Source: an uncultured Kordia sp.
Lineage (GTDB): Bacteria; Bacteroidota; Bacteroidia; Flavobacteriales; Flavobacteriaceae
Direction: 5' to 3'
Length of the DNA stretch: 64,000 nt
Assembly (NCBI RefSeq): GCF_947489565.1
Contig: NZ_CANLEA010000001.1
Span: 1-64,000 of the forward strand
Shown here one piece after another: positions 17,512-25,878 of this stretch. Under the pieces are notes generated by a model. That model was given only the letters and a program-made list of their open reading frames with translations. It had not been told where the DNA came from and made no database searches. The number at the start of each line of letters is the position of its first letter. Position 1 is the first letter of the stretch. The position numbers and the translations under genes are program-made.

Positions 17512-20328
17512 ATGGACGATAAAACGAGAAAAAGAAGGGTATTTATAATTTTGTTGTTTCTGGCAATTATTGGTTATGTCATCAGTAGTAAAAAGAAAGC
17601 AGAAGCAGCAGAAGAAAAAGTTCCAGCAAAAACGCTTCAGGAACAACATGCATATCATCTTCAAAACAGTCCATTTTCAACATCAAAATACATGGCTCGA
17701 TCCGATCGTAAAGCACAAGGAATGCCACCAAATGCCTATTACGAACAACAATGGGAATTGACGATGAATCCAGCTTTGGGACGACCAACTCCTGAAAATT
17801 TACAACGATTACAACAAGAATTATCTTCACAAAATACACAAGAACGCGCACCTGGAGACGATTTTGACAATGCTTGGATAGAAAGAGGTCCAAACAATAT
17901 TGGAGGTCGTACACGTGCTATCTTATTTGATCCGAATGATATCAACAATCCAAATCCAAACGACGACTACACACGTGTTTTTGCAGGAAGTGTTTCGGGT
18001 GGTTTATGGGTAAACGACGACATCACAGATGTAAATGCATCATGGCAATTGGTCACAGGTTTGCCAGATAATATCTCAGTCACGGTTTTAGCAGCCGATC
18101 CAAACAATACCAACATTCTATATTTGGGCTCTGGAGAATCCTATACAAGCGGATTTGGTGTCGGAAGCGGAATCTATAAATCTACCGATGGCGGTACAAC
18201 ATGGCAGCAAGTTTTAGGTGGAAATGAAGGAACTTCTTCCGTAGACGGCGCTTCGTATTATGTAGATGGAATTTTTCATGTAAATGATATTGTTGCAAGA
18301 AACAACAATGGAACTACCGAAGTTTATGCAGCCATTGCAAGCGCTTCGTATCGTGATGCAGCAGCACCATTCAATATTTTAGGATTTGATCAACGCGGAT
18401 TGTACAAATCTACAGATGAAGGCGCAAATTGGTCGCGATTTCCATTGCAATACACTAGCGGATTATATGTAAATCCGAATGATATTGAACTGGACATCAA
18501 CAACAATATTTGGCTAGCAACTACCAACGATTTCTTCAACAATCCTGGCGGTTATATCTATCAATCTACAGATGGAAACACGTTTACGTTAGAATATACC
18601 ATTCCAAATGGACAGCGTACAGAAATAGAACCTTCGCAAACAGATACAGGGACTTTTTGGATTTTGGCAGAAATCAATCGACAAGCAGATGTATTTATTA
18701 CTACAAATAACTTTGGATCTGTAAATACACTAACAGAACCAAATGATGCTGATAGCGGAATTGCGGCAACCGATTTTACACGCGGACAAGCTTTTTACGA
18801 TTTGGTCATTGAAGCCGATGTAAATAATAACTTATATGTTGGCGGAATCGATCTTTTCAAATACAATTCGGTCAATAATAATTGGGATCAAATTTCTAAA
18901 TGGAAAAACGATAGTGGATTGCAAAATATAACGGCTTCTTTTGTACATGCGGATCAACATGCCATTGCATTTCGTCCCAATGACAACAATCAAGCTATTA
19001 TAGGAAATGATGGCGGCGTATACTTTAGCAATGTTTTTTCCACTTCCGTGAATAATGCCACTGCGATAGAAGCGCGCGTAAAAGATTATAATGTGACGCA
19101 ATTTTATTATGGCGCTCTTGCAGATTCAGACATTTTGGATGGCGATGATATTGTTGGCGGAACTCAAGACAATGGAACTTTGTCTGCAATTGATGCGACT
19201 GTGGGAATTAATAACTTTTCAATAGTTGCTGGTGGCGATGGTGCGTATACTGAAATTGACGAAGCTGATGGATATGCAATCATTTCGTTTCCGTTCTTAA
19301 ATCATGCTTACGTTCCGTATCCTTCATTTGATCTTTTTTCAGGCTATTTTATTGCTTCAGAATCGAATCCGTTTAGTTTCCGTGAAGGCGAATTTATCAA
19401 TGTGGCAGAATTAGACAAAACAAACAATGTATTGTATACGAATGCTTCTATTTCGAACGGAGCTTTTCAAATAGGGAAACATTCCAATGTAAATGGCGGA
19501 AATGGCAATGTAATTACGTTTGAATTCCAAGATGCTTTACTAGACAATGCGCCAACAGCATTGAAAATTTCTGCTGATGGACAAACCTTGTATGCAGGTT
19601 TAAAAAACGGAAGATTGCTCAAAATAGACAATGCACATACAGAAATACCAACGTTTACAGACATAAGTGACAGTAATTTTGCGGGAAGCATCTCGGATAT
19701 TGAATTTGGCTTGAATGAAAATCAACTTCTAGTCACCTTTCATAATTATGGTGTGGATAATATTTGGTATTCACCCAATCAAGGAACTTCTTGGAGCACT
19801 AAAGAAGGAGATTTACCCGATTTGCCTGTAAAATGTATATTGATGAATCCGTTAACTTCTGGTGTAGAAGTCATCATTGGAACAGAAATGGGCGTGTGGC
19901 GAACACAAACTTTTGAGACAGCTTCTCCAACTTGGGTACAATCTAACAACGGAATGCGCGCGGTTCCTGTATTGGATTTAGATATGCGCGATTCGGATAA
20001 AATTGTCTTAGCAACAACGCACGGACGCGGATTCTTTACAGGACAATTCTTATCGGGAGTTTTAAGTACCGAAGAAATTACTAAAAAAGATACATTTACC
20101 ATATATCCAACGGTTTCAAGCGGAACCATTCATATTCAAAGTAATGTGAGCGGAAAAGCAAACATTCAAGTAGTCAATCTTCAAGGAAAACAAGTTTTTA
20201 CAAACAAGTTAACTTTGTCAAGCAATCAGTCGAATACAATTACTTTAAACGGATTATCTTCGGGAATGTATCTAATGAAAGTTCAGCAAGGATTACAATC
20301 TAAAGTAACTAAAATTATTATAGAATAG
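17512..20328 (+). CDS. T9SS-exported Asp-box/VPS10-like beta-propeller protein, paralogue
   Basis: This 938-residue protein is a full-length paralogue of the preceding one. It has a basic start (MDDKTRKRR), one hydrophobic segment (about 10-24), shared blocks such as ERGPNNIGGRTRA and QNITASFVHADQHAI, Asp-box turns (STDGGTTWQQ, STDEGANWSR, SPNQGTSWS) and a closing T9SS sorting domain (FTIYPTVSSGTI to KIIIE). The start at ATG 17512 matches the paralogue; the open frame's TTG at 17446 lies inside a promoter box. A surface binding role is inferred. Divergence between the two copies plus a terminator and separate promoter between them suggest they are expressed independently. Confidence 0.88.
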   Translation: MDDKTRKRRVFIILLFLAIIGYVISSKKKAEAAEEKVPAKTLQEQHAYHLQNSPFSTSKYMARSDRKAQGMPPNAYYEQQWELTMNPALGRPTPENLQRLQQELSSQNTQERAPGDDFDNAWIERGPNNIGGRTRAILFDPNDINNPNPNDDYTRVFAGSVSGGLWVNDDITDVNASWQLVTGLPDNISVTVLAADPNNTNILYLGSGESYTSGFGVGSGIYKSTDGGTTWQQVLGGNEGTSSVDGASYYVDGIFHVNDIVARNNNGTTEVYAAIASASYRDAAAPFNILGFDQRGLYKSTDEGANWSRFPLQYTSGLYVNPNDIELDINNNIWLATTNDFFNNPGGYIYQSTDGNTFTLEYTIPNGQRTEIEPSQTDTGTFWILAEINRQADVFITTNNFGSVNTLTEPNDADSGIAATDFTRGQAFYDLVIEADVNNNLYVGGIDLFKYNSVNNNWDQISKWKNDSGLQNITASFVHADQHAIAFRPNDNNQAIIGNDGGVYFSNVFSTSVNNATAIEARVKDYNVTQFYYGALADSDILDGDDIVGGTQDNGTLSAIDATVGINNFSIVAGGDGAYTEIDEADGYAIISFPFLNHAYVPYPSFDLFSGYFIASESNPFSFREGEFINVAELDKTNNVLYTNASISNGAFQIGKHSNVNGGNGNVITFEFQDALLDNAPTALKISADGQTLYAGLKNGRLLKIDNAHTEIPTFTDISDSNFAGSISDIEFGLNENQLLVTFHNYGVDNIWYSPNQGTSWSTKEGDLPDLPVKCILMNPLTSGVEVIIGTEMGVWRTQTFETASPTWVQSNNGMRAVPVLDLDMRDSDKIVLATTHGRGFFTGQFLSGVLSTEEITKKDTFTIYPTVSSGTIHIQSNVSGKANIQVVNLQGKQVFTNKLTLSSNQSNTITLNGLSSGMYLMKVQQGLQSKVTKIIIE

Positions 20329-20447
20329 TATTTAGAAGCCAAACATTATTTTGATTTCTATAGCAAAAACAAGGAATTTTCGTAAGAATTTTGTCTTTTT
20401 ACCACGAATTCACGAATAATTTTATGTGTTTTATTGAAATATTCAAT

Positions 20448-20499
20448 CGTCACTTCGAGTGATTTTTCAAAGAAAAATAGTATCGAGAAGTACTTTTAA
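20448..20499. repeat. Imperfect-hairpin intergenic repeat (CACTTCGAGTG...ATCGAGAAGT)
   Basis: The element has partly complementary arms, CACTTCGAGTGATTTTTC and GAAAAATAGTATCGAGAAGT, separated by AAA. Its right end resembles 96-112 at the left edge of the window. It lies between the propeller gene and the DUF1801 gene. It looks like a small dispersed element rather than a terminator, because no T run follows the stem. Confidence 0.5.
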
Positions 20500-20552
20500 A
20501 CACATAATTTTATAGTATTAAAAATACTTTTTCTAACATAAAACTTTTAATT

Positions 20553-20987
20553 ATGGCAAAAAAGAAAACATTGGTAAATGCAGAAACGGACAAAGATGTA
20601 AATGCTTTTGTAGAAGCTGTTGAAAATGGAAAGCGAAAAGCAGATGCGAAAGTTTTGTTAGAAGTATTTAAGGAAATCACAGGGAAAGAACCGAAAATTT
20701 GGGGAACTAGTATTATTGGTTACGGGAAATATACATATCAGCGAAAAAACGGCGACGAATTTGAATGGTTTCATACAGGATTTTCGCCAGGAAAAGCACA
20801 TCTATCTTTGTATATGACCTATGATGTCAATACTGAGGAAGAATTATTAAGCAAGCTCGGAAAACACAAAACAGGACGTGGTTGTTTATACGTTAAAAGT
20901 CTCGCAGATGTCGATATGAATATTTTAAAACAACTCATCACAAAAGCGATCGTTGGCAACGATAGATTCAATGTACCAATTAGTTGA
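20553..20987 (+). CDS. DUF1801 domain protein (YdhG/iron-chaperone-like fold)
   Basis: The 144-residue cytosolic protein has the DUF1801 signature: VNAFVEAVENGKRKADAKVLLEVFKEITG at the start, then WGTSIIGYGKYTYQ, and GFSPGKAHLSLYMTY in the middle. The last third (GRGCLYVKSLADVDMNILKQLI) is also family-typical. The family's function is poorly defined; a few members were linked to intracellular iron delivery. It is monocistronic and convergent with dxs; two inverted repeats fill the gap. Confidence 0.85.
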   Translation: MAKKKTLVNAETDKDVNAFVEAVENGKRKADAKVLLEVFKEITGKEPKIWGTSIIGYGKYTYQRKNGDEFEWFHTGFSPGKAHLSLYMTYDVNTEEELLSKLGKHKTGRGCLYVKSLADVDMNILKQLITKAIVGNDRFNVPIS

Positions 20988-21004
20988 TTTGAAAATGCAT
21001 ACGT

Positions 21005-21068
21005 TGGCGCAAGTTTAAAACTTGTGCCAGTAAACAACTTTGTTAGATTGTTGAAAAAACAATCTAAC
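21005..21068. repeat. Two adjacent inverted repeats in a convergent gap
   Basis: The first is TGGCGCAAGTTT (21005-21016) paired with AAACTTGTGCCA (21018-21029), with one G-T wobble. The second is GTTAGATTG (21042-21050) paired with CAATCTAAC (21060-21068), ending just before the dxs stop. Neither has a good T tract after the stem, so they may stop transcription weakly or protect 3' ends. Confidence 0.55.
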
Positions 21069-22841
21069 TCAAGGACGAAGTAAAGACACTAAAAGTTCTT
21101 TGATGGCATCTTTAGAAATTCCGCATTCTTCATACAATTCTTCTACGGTTCCATGTTCAATAAACTCATCTGGAATTCCACGTACATGAATATCATTTGT
21201 ATAATTAAACTTGGAAGCAAACTCAATAACAGCACTTCCAAAACCGCCATTAACAACGCCATTTTCAAGCGTTACAATCTTTTGAAAATTCGCAAACACT
21301 TCGTGGAGTAAAGTCTCATCTAAAGGTTTCACAAATTGCATATCATACATAGCAATTCGTTTAGATAAATCGAATTCCTTCACTGCTTCAATCGCAACTG
21401 ATCCAATATGCCCAATGCTCAACACAGCAACATGCGTTCCTTCTTTAATACATCTTCCTTTTCCAATTTCTATTTTCTCAAAAGGCAATTTCCAATCTTG
21501 TAGCATTCCTCGACCTCTTGGATAACGAATCGCTATTGGATGTTTTAAACCAAGTTGCGCGGTATACATTATATTTCGCAAGGCAACTTCATGTAAAGGA
21601 GCAAAAATGATGAGGTTTGGAATGCAGCGCAAATATGCCAAATCAAACACTCCGTGATGTGTAGCACCATCTTGTCCGACTAAGCCAGCTCTGTCCAAAC
21701 AAAAAATTACGGGTAAATTTTGCAATGCTACATCATGAATCACCTGATCATACGCACGTTGCAAAAAGGTTGAATACACATTGCAAAACGGAATCAAACC
21801 TTGTGTTGCCATTCCAGCTGCTAAAGTTACGGCGTGTTGTTCGGCAATACCTACATCAAACGCACGATCTGGGATAGCTTCCATCATAAACTTTAACGAA
21901 CTTCCAGTAGGCATGGCAGGAGTAATTCCCACAATCTTTTCATTTTCCTGTGCTAGTTCTACAATCGTATGTCCAAAAACATCTTGAAACTTTGGCGGCA
22001 AATGCGCAGTATTTTTAGGCTTTAATTCGCCTGTATGTTTATCAAACTTTCCAGGCGCATGATATTTCACTTGGTCTTCCTCAGCTTTGCGCAAGCCTTT
22101 TCCTTTTGTGGTAATTACATGCAAAAACTTTGGACCTTTTACCGTTTTTAAACGTTCCAATTCAGCAACAATACCCAAAATATCATGTCCGTCAATTGGT
22201 CCAGAATAGTTAAAATTCAACGCTTCAAAAATATTATCTTGCTTCTGCGTTCCTTTCTTTACATTCGTCAAATACATTTTTAAAGCACCAACACTCGGAT
22301 CAATTCCAATGGCGTTATCGTTCAGAATAATTAAAATATTCGTGTCGGTTACGCCTGCGTGATTCATGGCTTCAAACGCCATTCCGCTTGCAATAGAAGC
22401 ATCACCAACAACGGCAATATGTTGTTTTGAAAAATCATGCTTCAATTTAGATGCAATCGCCATTCCCAAGGCTGCAGAAATTGCGGTAGACGAATGTCCC
22501 ACACCAAATGTATCATATTCACTTTCATCGCGTTTTGGAAAACCTGAAACGCCGTTTTTTCGACGGTTTGTATGGAAAATTTCACGTCGTTCCGTTAAAA
22601 TCTTATGTCCATACGCTTGATGTCCCACATCCCAAACGAGTAAATCATTTGGCGTATCAAACACATAATGCAAGGCAATTGTCAAATCTACGACACCTAA
22701 GCTTGCGCCTAAATGTCCTTCTTTTACAGACACAATATCAATAATAAATTCCCGTAATTCTTTAGCGACTTGTGGCAGTTGCTCTTTGGAAAGTTTCCGT
22801 AAATCTACAGGTGAATCAATATGTGAAAGTAATGTGTGCAT
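21069..22841 (-). CDS. dxs: 1-deoxy-D-xylulose-5-phosphate synthase
   Basis: The 590-residue enzyme condenses pyruvate and glyceraldehyde 3-phosphate with thiamine diphosphate, the first step of the MEP isoprenoid route. Visible motifs: DVGHQAYGHKI and GVGHSSTAISAALG (N-terminal TPP domain), VVGDASIASGMAFEAMNHAG with ILNDNAIGID (Mg/TPP-binding segment, here GDAS instead of the common GDGA, as in other Flavobacteria), and DVGIAEQHAVTLAAGMA carrying the catalytic Glu of the pyrimidine domain. Its product ultimately feeds the polyprenyl synthetase at 45740. Slightly short of the usual 620 residues, but all three transketolase-like domains are present. Confidence 0.96.
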   Translation of the reverse strand: MHTLLSHIDSPVDLRKLSKEQLPQVAKELREFIIDIVSVKEGHLGASLGVVDLTIALHYVFDTPNDLLVWDVGHQAYGHKILTERREIFHTNRRKNGVSGFPKRDESEYDTFGVGHSSTAISAALGMAIASKLKHDFSKQHIAVVGDASIASGMAFEAMNHAGVTDTNILIILNDNAIGIDPSVGALKMYLTNVKKGTQKQDNIFEALNFNYSGPIDGHDILGIVAELERLKTVKGPKFLHVITTKGKGLRKAEEDQVKYHAPGKFDKHTGELKPKNTAHLPPKFQDVFGHTIVELAQENEKIVGITPAMPTGSSLKFMMEAIPDRAFDVGIAEQHAVTLAAGMATQGLIPFCNVYSTFLQRAYDQVIHDVALQNLPVIFCLDRAGLVGQDGATHHGVFDLAYLRCIPNLIIFAPLHEVALRNIMYTAQLGLKHPIAIRYPRGRGMLQDWKLPFEKIEIGKGRCIKEGTHVAVLSIGHIGSVAIEAVKEFDLSKRIAMYDMQFVKPLDETLLHEVFANFQKIVTLENGVVNGGFGSAVIEFASKFNYTNDIHVRGIPDEFIEHGTVEELYEECGISKDAIKELLVSLLRP

Positions 22842-22925
22842 TCAAAAAATTAAGAATGGTAAAATTACGATTTTTGCTATTGGTTCACTAAAAACTTCTT
22901 AGTTTTACGCCATAATCTTTTCAAT

Positions 22926-23381
22926 ATGCAACTCGAAAACATCTTTGACGACACCTACTTCATGAAAAAAGCGCTGCAAGAAGCAGAAATGGCGTTTGAA
23001 AAAGGCGAAGTTCCTGTTGGTGCTGTGATTGTGATTGACAATAGAGTAATTGCGCGCGGACATAACTTAACGGAAACACTAAATGATGTGACGGCACATG
23101 CGGAAATGCAAGCAATTACTGCGGCGGCAAATTTTTTAGGTGGAAAATACTTAAAAAGATGTACGTTGTATGTGACGCTAGAACCTTGTCAAATGTGTGC
23201 AGGCGCGTTGTATTGGAGTCAAATTTCTAACATTGTGTACGGTGCACGTGATGAAGAACGCGGTTGCATTAAACTAAATACAAAACTCCATCCAAAAACG
23301 GTGATGAAAGGCGGCGTTATGGCAGAAGAAGCTTCACAACTACTCAAACAATTCTTTATTCAAAAGCGAAATTTGAATTAA
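22926..23381 (+). CDS. tadA: Nucleoside/tRNA adenosine deaminase (TadA-like)
   Basis: The 151-residue zinc deaminase has the HAE motif with H58 and proton-shuttling E60 (TAHAEMQAI) and the PCxxC motif with C88 and C91 (EPCQMCAGAL). The N-terminal DDTYFMKKALQEAEMAFEKGEVPVGAV layout is that of TadA, which converts A34 to inosine in tRNA-Arg(ACG). Guanine deaminase-type paralogues look similar, so the substrate is inferred from family resemblance. It is divergent from dxs with 84 bp between the starts. Confidence 0.9.
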   Translation: MQLENIFDDTYFMKKALQEAEMAFEKGEVPVGAVIVIDNRVIARGHNLTETLNDVTAHAEMQAITAAANFLGGKYLKRCTLYVTLEPCQMCAGALYWSQISNIVYGARDEERGCIKLNTKLHPKTVMKGGVMAEEASQLLKQFFIQKRNLN

Positions 23382-23753
23382 CAGAAACATTCAACAAAAT
23401 TCCTTCTTAAACGCAAAATCGATACATTTCTGTGCAGCATTCTTTTTATAAAATGCGGCATGCTCTTTTGTTTATGCTGTTGTTTCAAGCTTATTGCTTC
23501 CATAAAAAAATAGCCAAAAAACGATAAAATATTTCGCAACATTCTTTTTATAAAACAACGGTATGACCCTTTGTTTGGTGAGATTTCTCTAGATACTTTT
23601 AGCATGTCGACAATTAAAAATAGAATGCCTTTTTATCTCTGAAAAGTAGTTTTTGTGATCATGAAATTATATGTAATTCATCAAAAAACACAGTTGGAAT
23701 ACGAACGTGCATTCAACGTAAATTTTATAAACAGCAATTAAAAATTATCACGT
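23382..23753. other. Gene-free stretch with an imperfect direct duplication
   Basis: About 370 bp without a credible gene. Two roughly 42-bp segments, about 23433-23474 and 23535-23576, share the core CATTCTTTTTATAAAA (23438-23453 and 23540-23555), followed by related ATGC/TTTTGTTT sequence. The 102-bp spacing suggests a local duplication. A minus-strand frame across it encodes two similar peptide segments but has no family signature. Confidence 0.45.
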
Positions 23754-24674
23754 ATGAAAAATTTAAAATGGATTTATGCATGTGCAATGGTGACACTATT
23801 ATTGGTTTCGTGTAGTAAAGAAAATGTGGATACTTTAGACAACGATCAGGCTACTGATTTGGAAATATTATTAAAAAAATATCCAGCAGAAATGACTATC
23901 GACAATTGGGAAGAGTTTTTGTATGCGCCAAAGGAAGTCATGGATTACTTTGAACAAAAGGAGTTGAAATTGAGAAGCACTCATGAAGAAATTGTATTGT
24001 CAGATGCGCAACAGGAACGACTTATATTTGGTAATTATTTACTTGGGGAAGTTCAAGTAATTGGAGCAGGAATTGATCCAAATACAAACTATTTAGGAGG
24101 AACAAGAATAACTTATGATGTTAATTTTGATGGACTTGATGATATCACTGATCCAAGTCCAGTAATTTCTTTTCCAAATCCTATTTTTGGAGGGCAGAAT
24201 TTTTACTTCCTATTTGATACAAGTTCAGCGGGCGAGCTTTGTTTTTATCATGAAAATAATTTGACAGGAAATTATACATATTTAGAGTGGATTAATGGTG
24301 TGACTACGTTCGATTTAATAAAAATCAACAAACATTTATTAGGAATTGAAGTATTCACGGAATTATGGCAATATTTAGCAGCAGATGTAAATGGAGATGG
24401 TGCTGTAAGTACTTTAGATGCGATCATTTTAAGAAAATTAATCGCAAATACAACAACTGAATTGCCAGCGATGCAAAAAGGTGCCTACAACCAACCCGTA
24501 ATTTATTTTCCACAAGATGAATATGATGCCGTCAATGCAGATTTAAGCGGAAACCTTCCTTTTATTACTGCTTATTATGGGAATTTAACCTGTCAGTCTA
24601 TAAGTCCTACGAATCAAGATACAGACACTTATGCAATAAAACGAGGAGACTTGAATGGAAGTTGGAATTTCTAA
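23754..24674 (+). CDS. Lipoprotein with dockerin-like calcium-binding repeats
   Basis: The 306-residue protein has a lipoprotein signal ending LLLVSCS, with C20 the likely lipidated residue. Residues about 180-235 resemble a type I dockerin: FDLIKINKHLLGIEVF, then AADVNGDGAVSTLDAIILRKLI from residue 209, where D211, N213, D215 and D222 form an EF-hand-like calcium loop. The C-terminus KRGDLNGSWNF matches the short motif that follows such repeats in large secreted Bacteroidota proteins. Finding the module on a small lipoprotein is less usual. A cellulosome-type partner is not implied. No T9SS tail. Monocistronic; function unknown. Confidence 0.8.
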   Translation: MKNLKWIYACAMVTLLLVSCSKENVDTLDNDQATDLEILLKKYPAEMTIDNWEEFLYAPKEVMDYFEQKELKLRSTHEEIVLSDAQQERLIFGNYLLGEVQVIGAGIDPNTNYLGGTRITYDVNFDGLDDITDPSPVISFPNPIFGGQNFYFLFDTSSAGELCFYHENNLTGNYTYLEWINGVTTFDLIKINKHLLGIEVFTELWQYLAADVNGDGAVSTLDAIILRKLIANTTTELPAMQKGAYNQPVIYFPQDEYDAVNADLSGNLPFITAYYGNLTCQSISPTNQDTDTYAIKRGDLNGSWNF

Positions 24675-24765
24675 AAAGTTGATTTTTTCTTTATAACCAA
24701 TTCTTAAAATTGTCAGGTGATATATATTATTATCTGGCAATTTGTGATGTATAACCATAAAAAAA

Positions 24766-24785
24766 CGCGCAATGTATATTGCGCG
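24766..24785 (-). terminator. Intrinsic terminator after the cold-shock gene
   Basis: The 8-bp GC-rich stem CGCGCAAT (24766-24773) / ATTGCGCG (24778-24785) has a four-base loop and is followed on the minus strand by a run of seven T's. It lies 29 bp past the cold-shock gene stop. Confidence 0.85.
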
Positions 24786-24814
24786 CATAGCTTGTAATGG
24801 TGGGTTGAAACAAT

Positions 24815-25009
24815 TTATTCAATAATTTGTACTTGTACTGCAACCATTCCTTTTCGGCCTTCTTCTTCTTCATACGATACTCTATCGTCTGCGTTTAATA
24901 CTAAGCCATTTAAATTGGAAACATGAACAAAAATGTCTTTTCCTGTGTCGTCGTTGGTAATGAATCCAAAGCCTTTGTCTTCATTGAAAAATTTAACTGT
25001 ACCAGTCAT
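24815..25009 (-). CDS. Cold-shock domain protein (CspA family)
   Basis: The 64-residue single cold-shock domain binds single-stranded nucleic acid. RNP1 (KGFGFIT, about residues 12-18) and RNP2 (DIFVHVS, about 25-31) are intact in MTGTVKFFNEDKGFGFI... These proteins melt RNA structure and act as RNA chaperones in the cytoplasm. The upstream leader contains a small perfect hairpin (CAAGG/CCTTG at 25055-25068), which may contribute to temperature-dependent expression, though this is inference. A terminator follows the gene. Confidence 0.95.
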   Translation of the reverse strand: MTGTVKFFNEDKGFGFITNDDTGKDIFVHVSNLNGLVLNADDRVSYEEEEGRKGMVAVQVQIIE

Positions 25010-25091
25010 TTGTGATAAAAAATAAAATTAATAGAAACCTAAGTTAACATTTTTCAAGGACAACCTTGGCAAATAAAGTGTATTTTTTACG

Positions 25092-25331
25092 TTATTCTTT
25101 TCGACCATAGTCGTTCATTTCCTTCAATTTCTCGTTGGAAAGTATAAAATCTTCCTTTTTTCTTCCTTTATAACGATGGTAAATAAACAGTGGCATCCAA
25201 ATAAAAGAAAAGGTCAAAATACAGATACCAATGACTTTTTGATCGTAGTCTTCTTCGGCAAATTCGTAGTTGTAAGCGAAAATTCCAACGCCTACTAATA
25301 CCACAATGAGTATGATGAGAATGTATTTCAT
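25092..25331 (-). CDS. Small membrane protein, unknown family
   Basis: The 79-residue protein has two hydrophobic segments (about 2-19 and 33-52) and a charged, lysine/glutamate-rich C-terminal tail (HRYKGRKKEDFILSNEK). I recognise no family. Only 10 bp separate it from the preceding secreted-protein gene (25342-25863) on the same strand, so they are likely one operon. Confidence 0.65.
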   Translation of the reverse strand: MKYILIILIVVLVGVGIFAYNYEFAEEDYDQKVIGICILTFSFIWMPLFIYHRYKGRKKEDFILSNEKLKEMNDYGRKE

Positions 25332-25341
25332 AATATAGTGT

Positions 25342-25863
25342 CTATTCTACTTTTATTGAACTAAGTATTTTTTGGGTTTTATTAAATAATTGCATAAAAT
25401 CTTTTGTTTTTTTTGAAGGATCTCTCCAATAAGCAGTGGCAGTTGTCATAATTATTTTTCCATCATGTTCAAAAGCAGTACATATAAGTTCCGTTGGAAG
25501 ATGCGCCATTGTTGCAGTACAAAAATAGTATATTCCTTTTTTATCACCAGATTGGAACTCTTTTTTCAGTTTAATTTTACAATCTTTATAGGTAGTATTA
25601 TTTAGCAACTCTTTTTCATATTGCTCGCAAAACACCGCTAAAGTTTGCTCATCTTTTGTAATTTGTAATCCTAAAGTTGTGATGAAGCCTTCCGATTCTT
25701 TGGCAGATTCTATGATATAAATAAGATTGCCAGGCATTTCTTTTTCTTCCCAGTTAGATGGAAATTCTATTGAAAATCCATCGCGATCAACCGTTATTAA
25801 TTCTTGAGATATAACAGTGGACGAAAAAAATAGGAATGCTATCCATATACTAATAAGTCGCAT
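25342..25863 (-). CDS. Secreted protein of unknown function (possible PsbP/DcrB-like fold)
   Basis: The 173-residue protein starts with a signal peptide (about 1-19, FLFFSSTVIS before QELITV). The mature part opens with FSIEFPSNWEEKEMPG and alternates short beta-strands with helices, ending QLFNKTQKILSSIKVE. This pattern of FPxxW near the start and a terminal helix resembles PsbP/DcrB-like periplasmic proteins, but that is a loose fold impression. Three cysteines (FCEQYE, DCKIKL, FCTATM) plus ICTAF could give disulfides. It lies 15 bp after the ClC gene on the same strand, probably in one operon. Confidence 0.65.
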   Translation of the reverse strand: MRLISIWIAFLFFSSTVISQELITVDRDGFSIEFPSNWEEKEMPGNLIYIIESAKESEGFITTLGLQITKDEQTLAVFCEQYEKELLNNTTYKDCKIKLKKEFQSGDKKGIYYFCTATMAHLPTELICTAFEHDGKIIMTTATAYWRDPSKKTKDFMQLFNKTQKILSSIKVE

Positions 25864-25878
25864 GTAAAAAAGTATAAA

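Noticed and set aside
23378-23605. 75-residue minus-strand frame after the tadA gene
   Set aside because: It is made of two imperfect copies of the same DNA repeat, overlaps the tadA end and has no family features or recognisable promoter.
24708-24745. Hairpin after the dockerin-like lipoprotein gene as terminator
   Set aside because: Arms pair only with several G-T wobbles and there is no T run after the stem.
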